Source of the DNA: Pyrinomonadaceae bacterium
Lineage (GTDB): Bacteria; Acidobacteriota; Blastocatellia; Pyrinomonadales; Pyrinomonadaceae
Reading direction: 5' to 3'
Assembly: GCA_019694395.1 (NCBI GenBank)
Contig: JAIBCC010000005.1
Span: forward strand, 1-64,000
DNA: 64,000 nucleotides
Part shown: positions 44,346 to 54,035 of the stretch, piece by piece
How the letters are laid out: each line of letters begins with the position of its first letter
Numbering within the stretch: position 1 is the stretch's first letter
The notes under the pieces: generated by a model
The model's database searches: none
Told to the model about the DNA's origin: nothing
Seen by the model: only the letters and a program-made list of their open reading frames with translations
Translations under genes and position numbers: made by a program

Positions 44346-45380
44346 TCAAAAAATGTAACGGCTTCGGCGCAGTAATAAAAGGAAAATCGGCACGCCAACT
44401 GCAGAAGTAACAATCCCGATCGGAAGCTCCGCCGGACGAAGTGCAAGTCGGGCAACCAAATCGGCAAGAGTCAAAAGCGTGGCGCCCATCAATGCACTTC
44501 CTATAATCAAATAACGATTGTCCGCCCCGCCGATCATTCGCAAAATGTGTGGAACGATCAAGCCGACAAAGCTAATGACACCTGTAAATGCAGTGGCAAC
44601 GGCAACCATCACGACGTTGATAGAAAGAATTATCCACTTTAAACGCTTCACATTGACTCCGAGATAAGTCGCTTCTTCTTCGCCGATCATTAAGGCATTA
44701 AGCTGTTTTGCATAACGGAGCGCAAGAAACAAACCGCCGATTGTCGAAACGGCAACAATTTGAACCGCCGTCCAGCTCGCACCTGAAAGTGTGCCTAAAT
44801 TCCAGAATGTGATCGAACGCGCTTGCGGATCACGGGCAATGTAAGAAAGAAATCCGATGGCACTCATAAAAAGTGCATTTATTGCCAACCCTGTCAGCAG
44901 CAGCATTACAATTGAAGCGCGCCCGTCTTCTCTTGAACGGGCAAGAATGAAAACCAGATAAGTTGAAAGAATTCCTCCGAGACAAGCAGCCAACGGGAGT
45001 GCCCAAACGCCGGTTGGAAGGCTGAGAACACTTCCGAGCACGAAAAAAAGAGCCGAACCGAAAGCCGCTCCGCTCGAAGTCCCGACCAATCCGGGTTCGA
45101 CGATTGGGTTGCGAAACAATGCCTGCATTAGCGTCCCGCCAACACCGAGACTTGCCCCGACCAATAAACAAAGGATAGCTCGCGGAACTCTCAGTTCCAG
45201 AAAAATACGCTGATTCAAAGTTGGCTCAGGGTGCCCGGGAAAAATTGAAGCGATTGCTTCGGCAATATCAGTAAAAGAAAAATCTATTGCGCCAAAACGA
45301 ATGGACGCGCCAAGCACCAGCAAAGCCGCGAAAGCCAGCAGTAAAGAAACGCCCAATCGGGTTTCACGTTGTTTTATCAT
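44346..45380 (-). CDS. hmuU: Heme ABC transporter permease (FecCD family)
   Basis: 344-aa inner-membrane protein with about ten hydrophobic segments and FecCD family landmarks: FLELRVPRAILCLLVGASLGVGGTLMQ split over the N-terminal third, NPIVEPGLVGTSSGAAFG, and VGLIVPHILRMIGG with ARLALRPAELPIGIVTSAVGVPIF at the end. Its ATG overlaps the TGA of the binding-protein gene (45377-45380), so translation is coupled. Confidence 0.9.
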   Translation of the reverse strand: MIKQRETRLGVSLLLAFAALLVLGASIRFGAIDFSFTDIAEAIASIFPGHPEPTLNQRIFLELRVPRAILCLLVGASLGVGGTLMQALFRNPIVEPGLVGTSSGAAFGSALFFVLGSVLSLPTGVWALPLAACLGGILSTYLVFILARSREDGRASIVMLLLTGLAINALFMSAIGFLSYIARDPQARSITFWNLGTLSGASWTAVQIVAVSTIGGLFLALRYAKQLNALMIGEEEATYLGVNVKRLKWIILSINVVMVAVATAFTGVISFVGLIVPHILRMIGGADNRYLIIGSALMGATLLTLADLVARLALRPAELPIGIVTSAVGVPIFLLLLRRSRYIF

Positions 45381-46273
45381 TTTTGATGAATTACTGCGGC
45401 AACTTTCTCAATATTCTCACCGGTTCGCGGACCAAAATACATCAGCAGATTCTCTTCTATCCGGTAAATTCGATTGTTTTTGGCGGCATTGGAAGTTGCA
45501 ACCCCCGGCAACGCCTTGATTTCAGTCATTGCGTCTCCGAGGCGGTCATAGCCAAAATCGGTAACGAGTATGATGTCAGGGTTTGCCTGGGCGAGAATTT
45601 CGGGCGAAGTCAACCGCTGCATTCCTTTAGCTTCGATTGCCATTTGTCCGCCTGCCCATTCGATCATTTGGCTGGCAGCCCCTCCGTCACCGTCACCGCC
45701 TTTACCGACAACCAGATAAACATTCGATGCCCGTCCGAAATGAATAATTGCAATTCTCGGATGGTCGTTATATTTTTTGACACTTTCCAACGCAGCAGCT
45801 GTCTGTGAATCCAGTTTGCTGCATAATTCTTCTGCTTTTTGCTCCTTTTGAAAATAGCTGCCCATTTCGCGGATGAGTGCTTTAGTTCCATCAATTGAAT
45901 TATTTTTGGCAGTAAAGGTCTTCATCGGAATATTCAAGCCCTGCAATTGCTCAACTACTTGAGGCGGACCAATATTGTTATCGTGAATAATCGCAGTCGG
46001 CTTCAGTGAAAGAATTCCCTCAGCACTTAATGCCCGGTGATAACCTACGGTTTGAACCTTCTTTACTTCCGGGGGAAACGTGCTTGAATAATCAACTCCA
46101 ACAACATGATCCTGCGCGCCGAGCGTCCAAATTATCTCATTATAGACCTGTGAAATAACTACATAACGAGCATCTTTTACATCGGCTGCCGGATTGGAGA
46201 AACGCTGACAGCTAAGCGTTGAAATCACGGTAGCAGAAAACACCGCGATAATTAGAAATCGTTTGATTTGCAT
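45377..46273 (-). CDS. hmuT: Heme ABC transporter substrate-binding lipoprotein
   Basis: 298 aa; N-terminal lipobox STLSC gives a probable lipoprotein. Type III (BtuF-like) binding fold with VVGVDYSSTFP, VGYHRALSAEGILSLKPTAII and PPQVVEQLQGLNIPMK; the YHRALSAEGILSLKP stretch is typical of HmuT hemin-binding proteins. No TonB receptor or heme oxygenase is next to the operon in this window, so heme is inferred and another tetrapyrrole or chelate is possible. Confidence 0.85.
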   Translation of the reverse strand: MQIKRFLIIAVFSATVISTLSCQRFSNPAADVKDARYVVISQVYNEIIWTLGAQDHVVGVDYSSTFPPEVKKVQTVGYHRALSAEGILSLKPTAIIHDNNIGPPQVVEQLQGLNIPMKTFTAKNNSIDGTKALIREMGSYFQKEQKAEELCSKLDSQTAAALESVKKYNDHPRIAIIHFGRASNVYLVVGKGGDGDGGAASQMIEWAGGQMAIEAKGMQRLTSPEILAQANPDIILVTDFGYDRLGDAMTEIKALPGVATSNAAKNNRIYRIEENLLMYFGPRTGENIEKVAAVIHQK

Positions 46274-46365
46274 AGAATTTTTAAGACAGATAATTTGTAT
46301 AGAAAGGATTATAGACCTGAACGATTACAACTGTCCAAAACAGTCTTTGATTCTCAATTTTCACG

Positions 46366-46431
46366 AGAAAGCGTCTGACTTTTTAACTAAGTATAAGTAG
46401 TTTACGATGTATGGAAGATCAGACACTTTCT
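46366..46431. repeat. Inverted repeat upstream of hmuT
   Basis: AGAAAGCGTCTGA (46366-46378) and TCAGACACTTTCT (46419-46431) are inverse complements at 12 of 13 positions around a 40-nt AT-rich spacer. The position, between the TPR lipoprotein stop and the hmuT start, fits a terminator or an operator. I saw no convincing Fur box. Confidence 0.5.
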
Positions 46432-46468
46432 GCTAATTTTTGAATCGGCTAAAAAACAATCAAAGATT

Positions 46469-47374
46469 TTACGGTTTTTTGGTCGGCACTTCTTTTGGTG
46501 CAGGAACAGGTGTTTTCTCCTCCGGCTTATCTCCTGTTTTTTCTTCTGTTGGTTTAGTTTTTGTATTCGCACCTGATTTTTCAACTTTCGGTTTATCTTT
46601 TGGAATGCCGAAATTGATGCGTTTTTGACCTGCTTCGGCTTTTTCCATCAAATCCTGTGCCTGCGAGTTGGTTTCATCAAGATTAAGTGCTTTTTTCAAA
46701 ACTCCGACTGCTTCATCGTATTTTGCAAGCTTGATCAAAATCGCGCCAAGCTCGGTTTGATACTGACTGTCTTCGGTTTTAAGTTTAACCGCCAACCGCA
46801 AATTCTTTTCAGCTTCTTTGTCATCATTTATCTTGTTATATGAACGTCCGAGATTAAAAATTGCGGCATCATCTTTCGGATTTTTGGCAATGATTTTCTT
46901 ATAAGCCTTAACTGCTTCTGCAAAGGCTTTTTCCGAATCTTTTTGAACCACTGCTTCTTTGCCTTTTTTCGCCGGAGTTTTAGCCGGAGTCGGCTCATTT
47001 ACTTTAACTTCAACTTGGGATTCCTTTTCTTTTTCAATCAAGGCATAAATTACTCCAAGTTTGAAATAGGCTTCTGCTAGATCAGGATTAAGTTTAACGG
47101 CTTGTTTAAAGGCATCAATTGCCTTTTCCGTTTCATTGTTATCGTAGTATTTATTACCTTCGGCAAGTGCCGTATCGGCATCCGTAAAGGTCGGAACAGG
47201 CTCGTCCTTTTTGACAATAGCCAAATTTCCGTTCTGATTTGAATTATTTGTTGTATTAGCAGGAGTTGCCGTTGGCGAACCCGTATTTGTATTTGAATTA
47301 TCTGATGTTTTGGTGCAGCCGATTTGCCAAAAGGCAATCGTCATCGCAAATAAAATTATAAATATATTTCTCAT
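46469..47374 (-). CDS. TPR lipoprotein
   Basis: 301 aa. Signal peptide with lipobox FWQIGC; an Asn/Thr-rich linker, then TPR units (TALAEGNKYYDNNETEKAIDAFKQAVKLNPDLAEA region, AVKAYKKIIAKNPKDDAAIFNLGR, ASVAVL-like KYDEAVGVLKKALNLDE), interrupted by a Lys/Glu-rich segment, and a Pro/Lys/Thr-rich tail ending PKEVPTKKP. Start at 47374 follows AAAGGGAAAG. Probably an envelope scaffold protein. Confidence 0.85.
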   Translation of the reverse strand: MRNIFIILFAMTIAFWQIGCTKTSDNSNTNTGSPTATPANTTNNSNQNGNLAIVKKDEPVPTFTDADTALAEGNKYYDNNETEKAIDAFKQAVKLNPDLAEAYFKLGVIYALIEKEKESQVEVKVNEPTPAKTPAKKGKEAVVQKDSEKAFAEAVKAYKKIIAKNPKDDAAIFNLGRSYNKINDDKEAEKNLRLAVKLKTEDSQYQTELGAILIKLAKYDEAVGVLKKALNLDETNSQAQDLMEKAEAGQKRINFGIPKDKPKVEKSGANTKTKPTEEKTGDKPEEKTPVPAPKEVPTKKP

Positions 47375-47473
47375 TTCGCTTTCCCTTTTAGAAAACAAAT
47401 TCGTAAAACAGCCCTTTTTTGTCGGCAAAACATTCCTTAGAAGCAAAAATCCTCAAATTTGTTTGTTGTAATT

Positions 47474-47821
47474 TTAACCCGGGGGAAAGATAAATTGCCG
47501 CCCACCCAACAGGTGAACGTGCAGATGAAAAACCGTTTGTCCGCCATCATCATTGGTATTGATAACGACCCGATAGCCATTTTTTGCAAAACCGCTCTGA
47601 CGCGCAATTTCCGCCGCACTCAAAAGAAGATGACCCAAAGTTTCTTTGTGTTTAGTTTCGGCTTCGTCCAATGAGGCAAAATGCTCACGCGGAATCACCA
47701 GAATATGTGTCGGAGCTTGCGGACTTATATCATTAAAAGCTACGCAAACATCATCCTCATAAACCTTTTTAGACGGAATTTCACCCGCAATAATTTTGCA
47801 AAAGATACAATTTTCACTCAT
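47474..47821 (-). CDS. HIT-family nucleotide-binding protein
   Basis: 115-aa HINT-type purine nucleoside phosphoramidase-like protein. ENCIFCKIIAGEIPS at the start, NDISPQAPTHILVIPREH in the middle and the histidine triad HLHVHLLGG near the C-terminus. ATG at 47821 chosen to give the normal MSENCIFC start. Cytosolic housekeeping role by family. Confidence 0.93.
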   Translation of the reverse strand: MSENCIFCKIIAGEIPSKKVYEDDVCVAFNDISPQAPTHILVIPREHFASLDEAETKHKETLGHLLLSAAEIARQSGFAKNGYRVVINTNDDGGQTVFHLHVHLLGGRQFIFPPG

Positions 47822-47977
47822 ATTCGGAAGCAAATATTAAATCACAATTGTCGGCGGGTGAAAAGTCTTATCAGCTAAAGATGTTCAATAATTAATTATT
47901 TTATTCTCAAAATTTAGTTTTCACACTAGCCAATCATTTCATTCAACTAATAAATGATTTACCATTGATTTGATTCA

Positions 47978-49921
47978 TTAAAGTCTTTTCTCAGTATTCC
48001 GCGTAGCCAGCCGAGAGCCTAAATATGAAGTAAGGCAGGGAACACTAAACAGAAATAAAAATCGAATTAGCTCAGCCAAAACTAATAGCCCGGCAGTCTC
48101 GGTAGAAAAATATCCGTTTTCAAAGCGAATCAGATATAAACGCACAATCCAAATGATATTTATAAGATTGAGCCACATTCCCCATCTCCATTTCTGTTGG
48201 GGAAAGAAATAACCAAGCAATGCTCCGACTGTTCCAAAAACTAAAACTATAAAGAAAATAATTAAAATTAAATCAAATATTAAAAAAGCTTCATAGCTCC
48301 AACCATAACCAGTCCTTACTCGATAATAGATAAATTCTGTAATTCCCCCGAACGTCAAATAGGTTAAAATCCCGATTATCGGCGCAACAAAATAAAACAT
48401 ACCAAGCACAATCCGTGATGTTGTCCATTCTTCAGTAGGTTCAATTAAAGTAGTTTCAGGTTTTCGTGGCGACATTAACGAAGCTGCATAAGAAGCAAGA
48501 CAAGCCGAAATAGTTGTAATAGTCAATAAATTGACAATAGGAGTCTTTAAGTGCGTAGGCGCACCTAGTGTCAATACACAGATAGACCCGATGTTTAGTA
48601 AAACTCCCCATTTCCATTTACCCTGCGGAAATATTAAGCCAAATATTGCTCCGAGAATTCCATAAACTAAAATTTCCATTGGTAGCTCAACATCGTAAGT
48701 CTTTTGCACATCGCCTTTATAAAAATCAATTGAATAAAGACCAAATCCTCTAGCTAGACTATAACTGAGATTAAAAGTAATCAATCGAGTTATTAAATCA
48801 ATCAGCAAAGGCAGAAAATAAAATCCCCAATGAAAACCTTGTCTTTGCTGATTTGTTAATTGCGTCAATTGCAAAACTGTTTGTGGTGGGGGCTCCTGAT
48901 ATTGAGACTCTGCCGAGGGAACTGTCGGCAAAATCGAATTGTGTTCAGTCGGAATATTTGATTGCGGCTGATTTTGATTAGCTGTTCTATCAACCAAATA
49001 CGTCGGGGTGAGAATGATTTGAGGCGTTTCAACCAAAGGGGGATTGACTACGATTGATTTGTCCTCAATCGTGTAATTATCAGTCCGTTGCTTCTCTAAA
49101 ACTTCAGTTGGAGCAAAGGTCGGATGTGAAATATTGAGCAACGCCCGCTGCACTTCTTCGCGCATTTCGCGTGCCGATTGGAAACGATTTTCGGGGATTT
49201 TGGCTAAAGCCCGATGCACAATTTTTCGCAAATCCGGCGGGATTGATTCGGGTATCGGCTCAATTTCTTTAGAAACAATTGCCCACATCAATTCCGTCGG
49301 ATTCTCTTGCGGATACGGCAATTTTCCCGTCAGCATTTGATACAAAATCACGCCGACAGACCAAATATCGGTTTGTGCCGTTCGTTTGCCGTCAAAGGCT
49401 TCGGGAGCCATATATTTCGGCGTTCCAACAATCGAAGTGCTGTGAACAGTGGTTTTGATAACTCTCGAAATCCCAAAATCCGCCAATCGCGGCGTTTCGC
49501 CTTGCAGTAAAATATTGGCGGGTTTGATGTCGCGGTGAATAATTTGACGAGCGTGAAGAAAGTCTAAACCGTTTAAAATTCCAATCACTGTTTCGAGAGT
49601 TTGTTTAATCGGAATATCTTGTTGAATTTTTTCTTCGAGCGAGCCGTCGGGCGCGTATTCGCTGACGATGACGATTTGACCGTCATAAATATTGGCTTCG
49701 ATGATCGGGAGGACGTTAGCGTGACCGCTGGCTTGTGCCCATAATTGGGCTTCCTGACGGATTGCTTCGAGATTAATTTGTTCGCGGTGTGGGAGTTTAA
49801 CAGCAACTCTGGTGGTTAAAATTTCGGTTCTTCGTTCAGCCAGCCAAACTTCGCCGAAGCCGCCGCGCCCGATTTGTTTAATCAGTGTGTAACCGCCGAT
49901 TTGTTGATTTGCTTGAAACAT
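47978..49921 (-). CDS. Ser/Thr protein kinase with C-terminal membrane domain
   Basis: 647 aa. Hanks-type kinase at 1-270: glycine loop IGRGGFGEVW, VAVK lysine, HRDIKPANILL catalytic loop, ADFGIS and GTPKYMAPE. A Pro/Gln-rich linker (about 290-355) leads to a membrane part with about nine hydrophobic segments and no extracellular PASTA. The gene is divergent from 50071. The target is unknown; the membrane part looks unlike known sensors. Confidence 0.92.
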   Translation of the reverse strand: MFQANQQIGGYTLIKQIGRGGFGEVWLAERRTEILTTRVAVKLPHREQINLEAIRQEAQLWAQASGHANVLPIIEANIYDGQIVIVSEYAPDGSLEEKIQQDIPIKQTLETVIGILNGLDFLHARQIIHRDIKPANILLQGETPRLADFGISRVIKTTVHSTSIVGTPKYMAPEAFDGKRTAQTDIWSVGVILYQMLTGKLPYPQENPTELMWAIVSKEIEPIPESIPPDLRKIVHRALAKIPENRFQSAREMREEVQRALLNISHPTFAPTEVLEKQRTDNYTIEDKSIVVNPPLVETPQIILTPTYLVDRTANQNQPQSNIPTEHNSILPTVPSAESQYQEPPPQTVLQLTQLTNQQRQGFHWGFYFLPLLIDLITRLITFNLSYSLARGFGLYSIDFYKGDVQKTYDVELPMEILVYGILGAIFGLIFPQGKWKWGVLLNIGSICVLTLGAPTHLKTPIVNLLTITTISACLASYAASLMSPRKPETTLIEPTEEWTTSRIVLGMFYFVAPIIGILTYLTFGGITEFIYYRVRTGYGWSYEAFLIFDLILIIFFIVLVFGTVGALLGYFFPQQKWRWGMWLNLINIIWIVRLYLIRFENGYFSTETAGLLVLAELIRFLFLFSVPCLTSYLGSRLATRNTEKRL

Positions 49922-50070
49922 TGCTCCTCCGTTTTTTACTGACGAAGCCCATCATTTTTTTTGCTTTGGACTGAATTATATGGGTATTATTGGGCTTAAT
50001 CAATAAAATAATTTTGTTGAAACGGGACTTTTATTACAGTATTATCGGCGGAAAAGGAGTTTAAAGATTT

Positions 50071-50994
50071 ATGTGCTGTTCCGTTTCGCCAAATATTAAA
50101 GTTCGTTTTTCAAACACAATTCTTTACGGGGCTGAAATTGTAAATTCGTCTGGGAAAAACGTCCACGTTCTCGGCTATCAAAACACAGCACAAAATAATG
50201 TCAGTAGTTTTGCCGCACTTCCAAACAGTTTTTGGAAAAAATTTAAAAACATCTTTTCCTCAACCGCAAAAGCGAAAGGAAATGCAATGATTTTGCCTTT
50301 TCCGGCAGTTCCGCGCACGATGTCAAAAGAAAATGTTTTGGACACGGAAAATTGCCCGAAAGTTCTAAAAGATATTGCCGAAGCGGTTAAACCATTGCCA
50401 CCTAAGGGCTTATTATTTCCCCAAACAAGATCTTTTGGTGCTCAAGCATTAGTTCAAATCTTTGAAGCGGCAGGGATTTATGCGGTTGTTCTGGCACAAG
50501 ACGCACGCGCAATTCCCGATGCACTTGACCAAGTTCCGACGGAAAAGCGTCCGCAATTAAATCCCGAATTATTTGAGGCTTATGCCGAATGGTATCCCGA
50601 TTGGACGATTGCTTTGTGTTGCTTTAACAATGAAGAGCTAAAAGAGGCTTTACCGATGATTTGGTGGTATGAGCCGATGAATCCTGAAAAATTATTCTTA
50701 CCCGCACTTGATTGTCACACCGGAAATTTACCGAATCTGCAAGCAAATGTATTGGTAGATCATACAGTTGCGGTCGGTTCAAGCTTGGTCGAAAACAATT
50801 ATCAAGGAAGTTATCAGAGAGTTTTTTACAGCAATTCAAATATTTCAAATGATTTAAAGCCTTATCTTTTGTCTCAGGTAATCGGAACAGAGATCAAACA
50901 ACAAATGCCGAATGGAGATTTCGTTTGCCAAATTGAAGAAGTGCGAGAAGGAATCTGGAATCCTCTGCGCACCCCGCCGCCAAATGTAAATTAG
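50071..50994 (+). CDS. Uncharacterised MCC-start protein
   Basis: 307 aa, no assigned function. It begins MCCSVSP and has NAMILPFPAVP near residue 75 and NPEKLFLPALDCHTG near 210. I recall a loosely similar uncharacterised family starting MCCFSRP with a VLPLPVP block and a LFFPTVHVHDG block, so this may be a divergent member. The conserved Cys at position 2 or 3 could be a nucleophile or metal ligand (speculation). No signal peptide or membrane span. Divergent from the kinase gene, with which it shares a 149-bp promoter region. Confidence 0.7.
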   Translation: MCCSVSPNIKVRFSNTILYGAEIVNSSGKNVHVLGYQNTAQNNVSSFAALPNSFWKKFKNIFSSTAKAKGNAMILPFPAVPRTMSKENVLDTENCPKVLKDIAEAVKPLPPKGLLFPQTRSFGAQALVQIFEAAGIYAVVLAQDARAIPDALDQVPTEKRPQLNPELFEAYAEWYPDWTIALCCFNNEELKEALPMIWWYEPMNPEKLFLPALDCHTGNLPNLQANVLVDHTVAVGSSLVENNYQGSYQRVFYSNSNISNDLKPYLLSQVIGTEIKQQMPNGDFVCQIEEVREGIWNPLRTPPPNVN

Positions 50995-51245
50995 TTTTTA
51001 AGCCTTTTTGCCACGCTACCTATTTTGTCCTCATTCATAATAAAACCTCCTTAAAAAATCGGTTTCGGCTCAATTGATAAAATACTTTTAAGTTTCCAAG
51101 CCCAAGCTCTGTCCATTTTTATTGACGAAGACAAGCGAAAGATTCTGCAAAATTATAAGCTATTTTGCGATTGATTTAATACTTTTTGGCAAAATTAACG
51201 ACAAAGATCGTCTTTTATTATCTTTGAAATTTGAGAGGAAAGTCT

Positions 51246-51755
51246 ATGCTAAAAAAATCAGTTTTAATGAGTTCCATTTTTTTCGGTTTTCTTTTAACAG
51301 CACAGACGCAAATTTTTGCTCAAAGAGAAATGTCCGAGGATTCTATGTCCAAAATGCAGTATGAAAATGTTGTTATCGAATTTAAGGATGCAATGAGGCT
51401 ACTAATAGAACCTCGTAATACTGATGAATGGGACACTGAGCATCTTGCGCTAGGCGAGATTTTTAGAGCCGCTAACGAAAGGTTACGCAGATATAATATA
51501 AAGCATAATGAATATTGGACAAAAGAAAAGGAAAAATGCCGCGCCAACAAATTTTGGAAAACCAAAGGCGAGTGTCAAGACGCGATGGATAACAGTCTGC
51601 AAGAAGATGCCCTTGATTATATCAAAGCAGTCGATGAATTGAAAAAAATTAACAAAATAGCCAGCGATAAACTCAATGCGGCGCGGAAAAAATTTAATAC
51701 TCAGCAACAAATCAGACACAACACCAAAAAACCCGTTAAAAACCGAACAAATTGA
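51246..51755 (+). CDS. Secreted helical protein, unknown
   Basis: 169 aa. Signal peptide ends near TQIFAQ; the remainder is charged and helical with two cysteines in KCRANKFWKTKGECQDA that may form a disulfide, and a Lys/Asn/Gln-rich basic tail. The start at 51246 follows GAGAGGAAAG. No family recognised. The 250 bp upstream hold no other gene that I can support. Confidence 0.65.
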   Translation: MLKKSVLMSSIFFGFLLTAQTQIFAQREMSEDSMSKMQYENVVIEFKDAMRLLIEPRNTDEWDTEHLALGEIFRAANERLRRYNIKHNEYWTKEKEKCRANKFWKTKGECQDAMDNSLQEDALDYIKAVDELKKINKIASDKLNAARKKFNTQQQIRHNTKKPVKNRTN

Positions 51756-51791
51756 GTCAAACTAATCCGCACAATTAAACTATGTCTCTTT

Positions 51792-53078
51792 TCACGCCGT
51801 AGTTGCTACACTATCAGTAATTCTTTCAATCTTCGCCCCGACTGAACTTAATTTTTTAACAATATTTTCGTAACCGCGGTCAATATGGTAAACACGGTCA
51901 ATTAAAGTTTCGCCCGAAGCACAAAGTCCGGCTAAAACCAACGAAGCCGAGGCGCGTAAATCCGAAGCCTGAACCGGCGCACCCGCTAAATTGGTTTTGC
52001 CGCGAACAATCGCTTTATTTCCCGAAATCTGAATATTCGCGCCCATCCGAATCAATTCCGAAGCGTGCATAAACCGATTTTCAAAAATAGTTTCGTTGAT
52101 GATGGAAACGCCTTCGGCTTGGGTCATCAGAGCCATATATTGTGCCTGCATATCGGTTGGGAAAAGGGGATGCGGTTCAGTTGTGACATCTTTGGCAACT
52201 AATCCGTTTTTGGAGCATTTAACCAAAAGCGTGCTTTGGTTTAATTCTTCGATTTCGACTCCCGCCGAACGCAATTTTTCGATAACTGCGTGGAGGTGAT
52301 CGGGACGGCATCCGGTAATTTCAATTTCGCCGTTGGTAATCGCGGCGGCAATGATAAAAGTTCCCGTTTCGATACGGTCAGGAATAATTGTGTGTTCCGC
52401 CCCGTTTAGACCTTCAACACCTTCGATCTCAATCGTTTCCGTTCCCGCACCTTTGATTCTCGCGCCCATTTTGTTCAAAAGTTCGGCTAAATCTTCGATT
52501 TCCGGTTCGCGGGCGGCGTTGAAAATTTTCGTTTTGCCTTTGGCTAGAACTGCCGCCATCATTACATTTTCCGTTCCCGTCACGGTTACTTTTTCAAAAT
52601 AAATTTCCGCGCCGACCAAGCCGCCTTCGGGTGCACGCGCCACAACATTTCCCGCCTCGAGCGAAACGACTGCACCGAGTTTTTCAAATGCTTTCAGATG
52701 CAAATCAATCGGACGAGTTCCAATCGCACAACCGCCGGGCAAAGAAACTTTTGCTTGACCGAAACGCGCCAACAACGGTCCGAGAGCCAAAACACTGGCT
52801 CGCATCGTTTTCACCAGTTCGTATGGAGCCTCAAAAATTTCGATATTCGAAGCTGTAATTTTATGTGTTCTGAGTTCAGGAGTTAAAACCGTTGCGCCTA
52901 AATCTTCTAAAAGACGGCGTTGCGTGATCAAATCCTTAACATACGGAACATTATGCAAAATAACGGTTTCGGGAGTTAAAAGAGCTGCTGCCAAACACGG
53001 CAACGCCGAATTTTTCGCGCCGCTGATAGCGATTTTCCCACGCAGAGCTTTGCCTCCGCGAATTAAAAATTTATCCAT
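51792..53078 (-). CDS. murA: UDP-N-acetylglucosamine 1-carboxyvinyltransferase
   Basis: 428-aa first committed enzyme of peptidoglycan synthesis (PEP plus UDP-GlcNAc), cytosolic. N-terminal IRGGKALRGKIAISGAKNS, the catalytic Cys117 in LPGGCAIGTRPID (the fosfomycin-sensitive Cys form, not Asp), and the C-terminal RGYENIVKKL with the LRASASLVLAGL motif. Length typical. It is transcribed away from the GerMN gene. Confidence 0.95.
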   Translation of the reverse strand: MDKFLIRGGKALRGKIAISGAKNSALPCLAAALLTPETVILHNVPYVKDLITQRRLLEDLGATVLTPELRTHKITASNIEIFEAPYELVKTMRASVLALGPLLARFGQAKVSLPGGCAIGTRPIDLHLKAFEKLGAVVSLEAGNVVARAPEGGLVGAEIYFEKVTVTGTENVMMAAVLAKGKTKIFNAAREPEIEDLAELLNKMGARIKGAGTETIEIEGVEGLNGAEHTIIPDRIETGTFIIAAAITNGEIEITGCRPDHLHAVIEKLRSAGVEIEELNQSTLLVKCSKNGLVAKDVTTEPHPLFPTDMQAQYMALMTQAEGVSIINETIFENRFMHASELIRMGANIQISGNKAIVRGKTNLAGAPVQASDLRASASLVLAGLCASGETLIDRVYHIDRGYENIVKKLSSVGAKIERITDSVATTA

Positions 53079-53277
53079 TTTTAGTTACAAGAAATCCTTA
53101 TAGTAGTGTAAAGAAAATCTTATCACGAGTTTTAATACAAAGAAAATACACCGCTTCAAAAATTACAAGTATCTTCACTTTTCTACCCAAAGAGGTAGTG
53201 CAAAGAAAACCTTTTCATTTTAATATTCAACCTGAAAAACACTTGAAAAAGTGAAAAAAATGAAAGGTGAAATCATT

Positions 53278-53796
53278 ATGAAAAAATTATTATCAGCACT
53301 ATTACTTGGAATTTTATTAAACGGAATGTGCCTTTTGGTTTCGGCTCAAATGGGCGGGACGATGCAGGTTAAAATCTTTTTCCCGACGGACAAATATGAA
53401 GACGACGACAAATTGATCGCCGTCGAGCGAACCGTCAAAAAAACTACGAAAGTCGCCGATGCCGCTTTACGCGAATTGCTGAAAGGCGTTAATGACGAAG
53501 AAAAGAAACGCGGATTGATCTCGGTTTATGAGACTTCGGATATTATTACCGGACGTGATGAATGCCAAAGCAATAAAATGAAACCGCTTGGCACATATTT
53601 GATCGGCGTTTCAGTCAGCAAAAAAGGCGTGGCAACCGTCAATTTCAAACCCGAAGCTGAATGTTATTTGCAATCCGCGATTTCAATGATGAACCGTGTC
53701 ATGAATCCGATTGAAAAAACTTTGATGCAATTCAAAACGATCAAAAAAGTTCAATACGCGCTCAATGGCAAAGTCATTACCGAATGGGACGCTTAA
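53278..53796 (+). CDS. Secreted GerMN-domain protein
   Basis: 172 aa. Signal peptide ends near LLVSAQ. The GerMN domain follows: VKIFFPTDKYEDD, TTKVADAALRELLKGVNDEEKKRGLISV, and GVATVNFKPEAECYLQSA...VQYALNGKV. GerMN is known from sporulation/germination and lipoprotein proteins but occurs widely in non-spore formers, probably binding cell-wall or lipid ligands. ATG at 53278 with AAAGGTG upstream is preferred over a start at 53251. Confidence 0.85.
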   Translation: MKKLLSALLLGILLNGMCLLVSAQMGGTMQVKIFFPTDKYEDDDKLIAVERTVKKTTKVADAALRELLKGVNDEEKKRGLISVYETSDIITGRDECQSNKMKPLGTYLIGVSVSKKGVATVNFKPEAECYLQSAISMMNRVMNPIEKTLMQFKTIKKVQYALNGKVITEWDA

Positions 53797-53823
53797 AATA
53801 GGAAAGCGATCAAAAATCCGCGC

Positions 53824-53944
53824 GAGCCATTGAAAATGGCGGCATAAATCTATGTCGTTCTTTTCAAGAACTCCAAACATTTATTTACTTTGTCCCATAA
53901 CTGGCGTTATGGACTACAAAAATGTCGTCGGTTTCACCGACTTA
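53824..53944 (+). repeat. Four-hairpin cassette, copy 1
   Basis: In order: A, GCCATT-GAA-AATGGC (53826-53840) followed by GGCA; B1, GTTCTT-TTC-AAGAAC (53857-53871) preceded by TGTC; C, CCATAAC-TGGC-GTTATGG (53895-53912); B2, GTCGG-TTTCA-CCGAC (53927-53941) with TGTC before it. A 4-bp hairpin CATA-AATC-TATG lies between A and B1. The order A-B1-C-B2 and the flanks match 61220-61355. No protein is encoded. Confidence 0.75.
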
Positions 53945-54035
53945 TCAAACTGTTTTTTCTCCCAAACTAACTTTAAAATATTGTTTATTTGCTGAATGAA
54001 AGTTAAAATTCGTGCATATTTCTCCAAAAACACTT

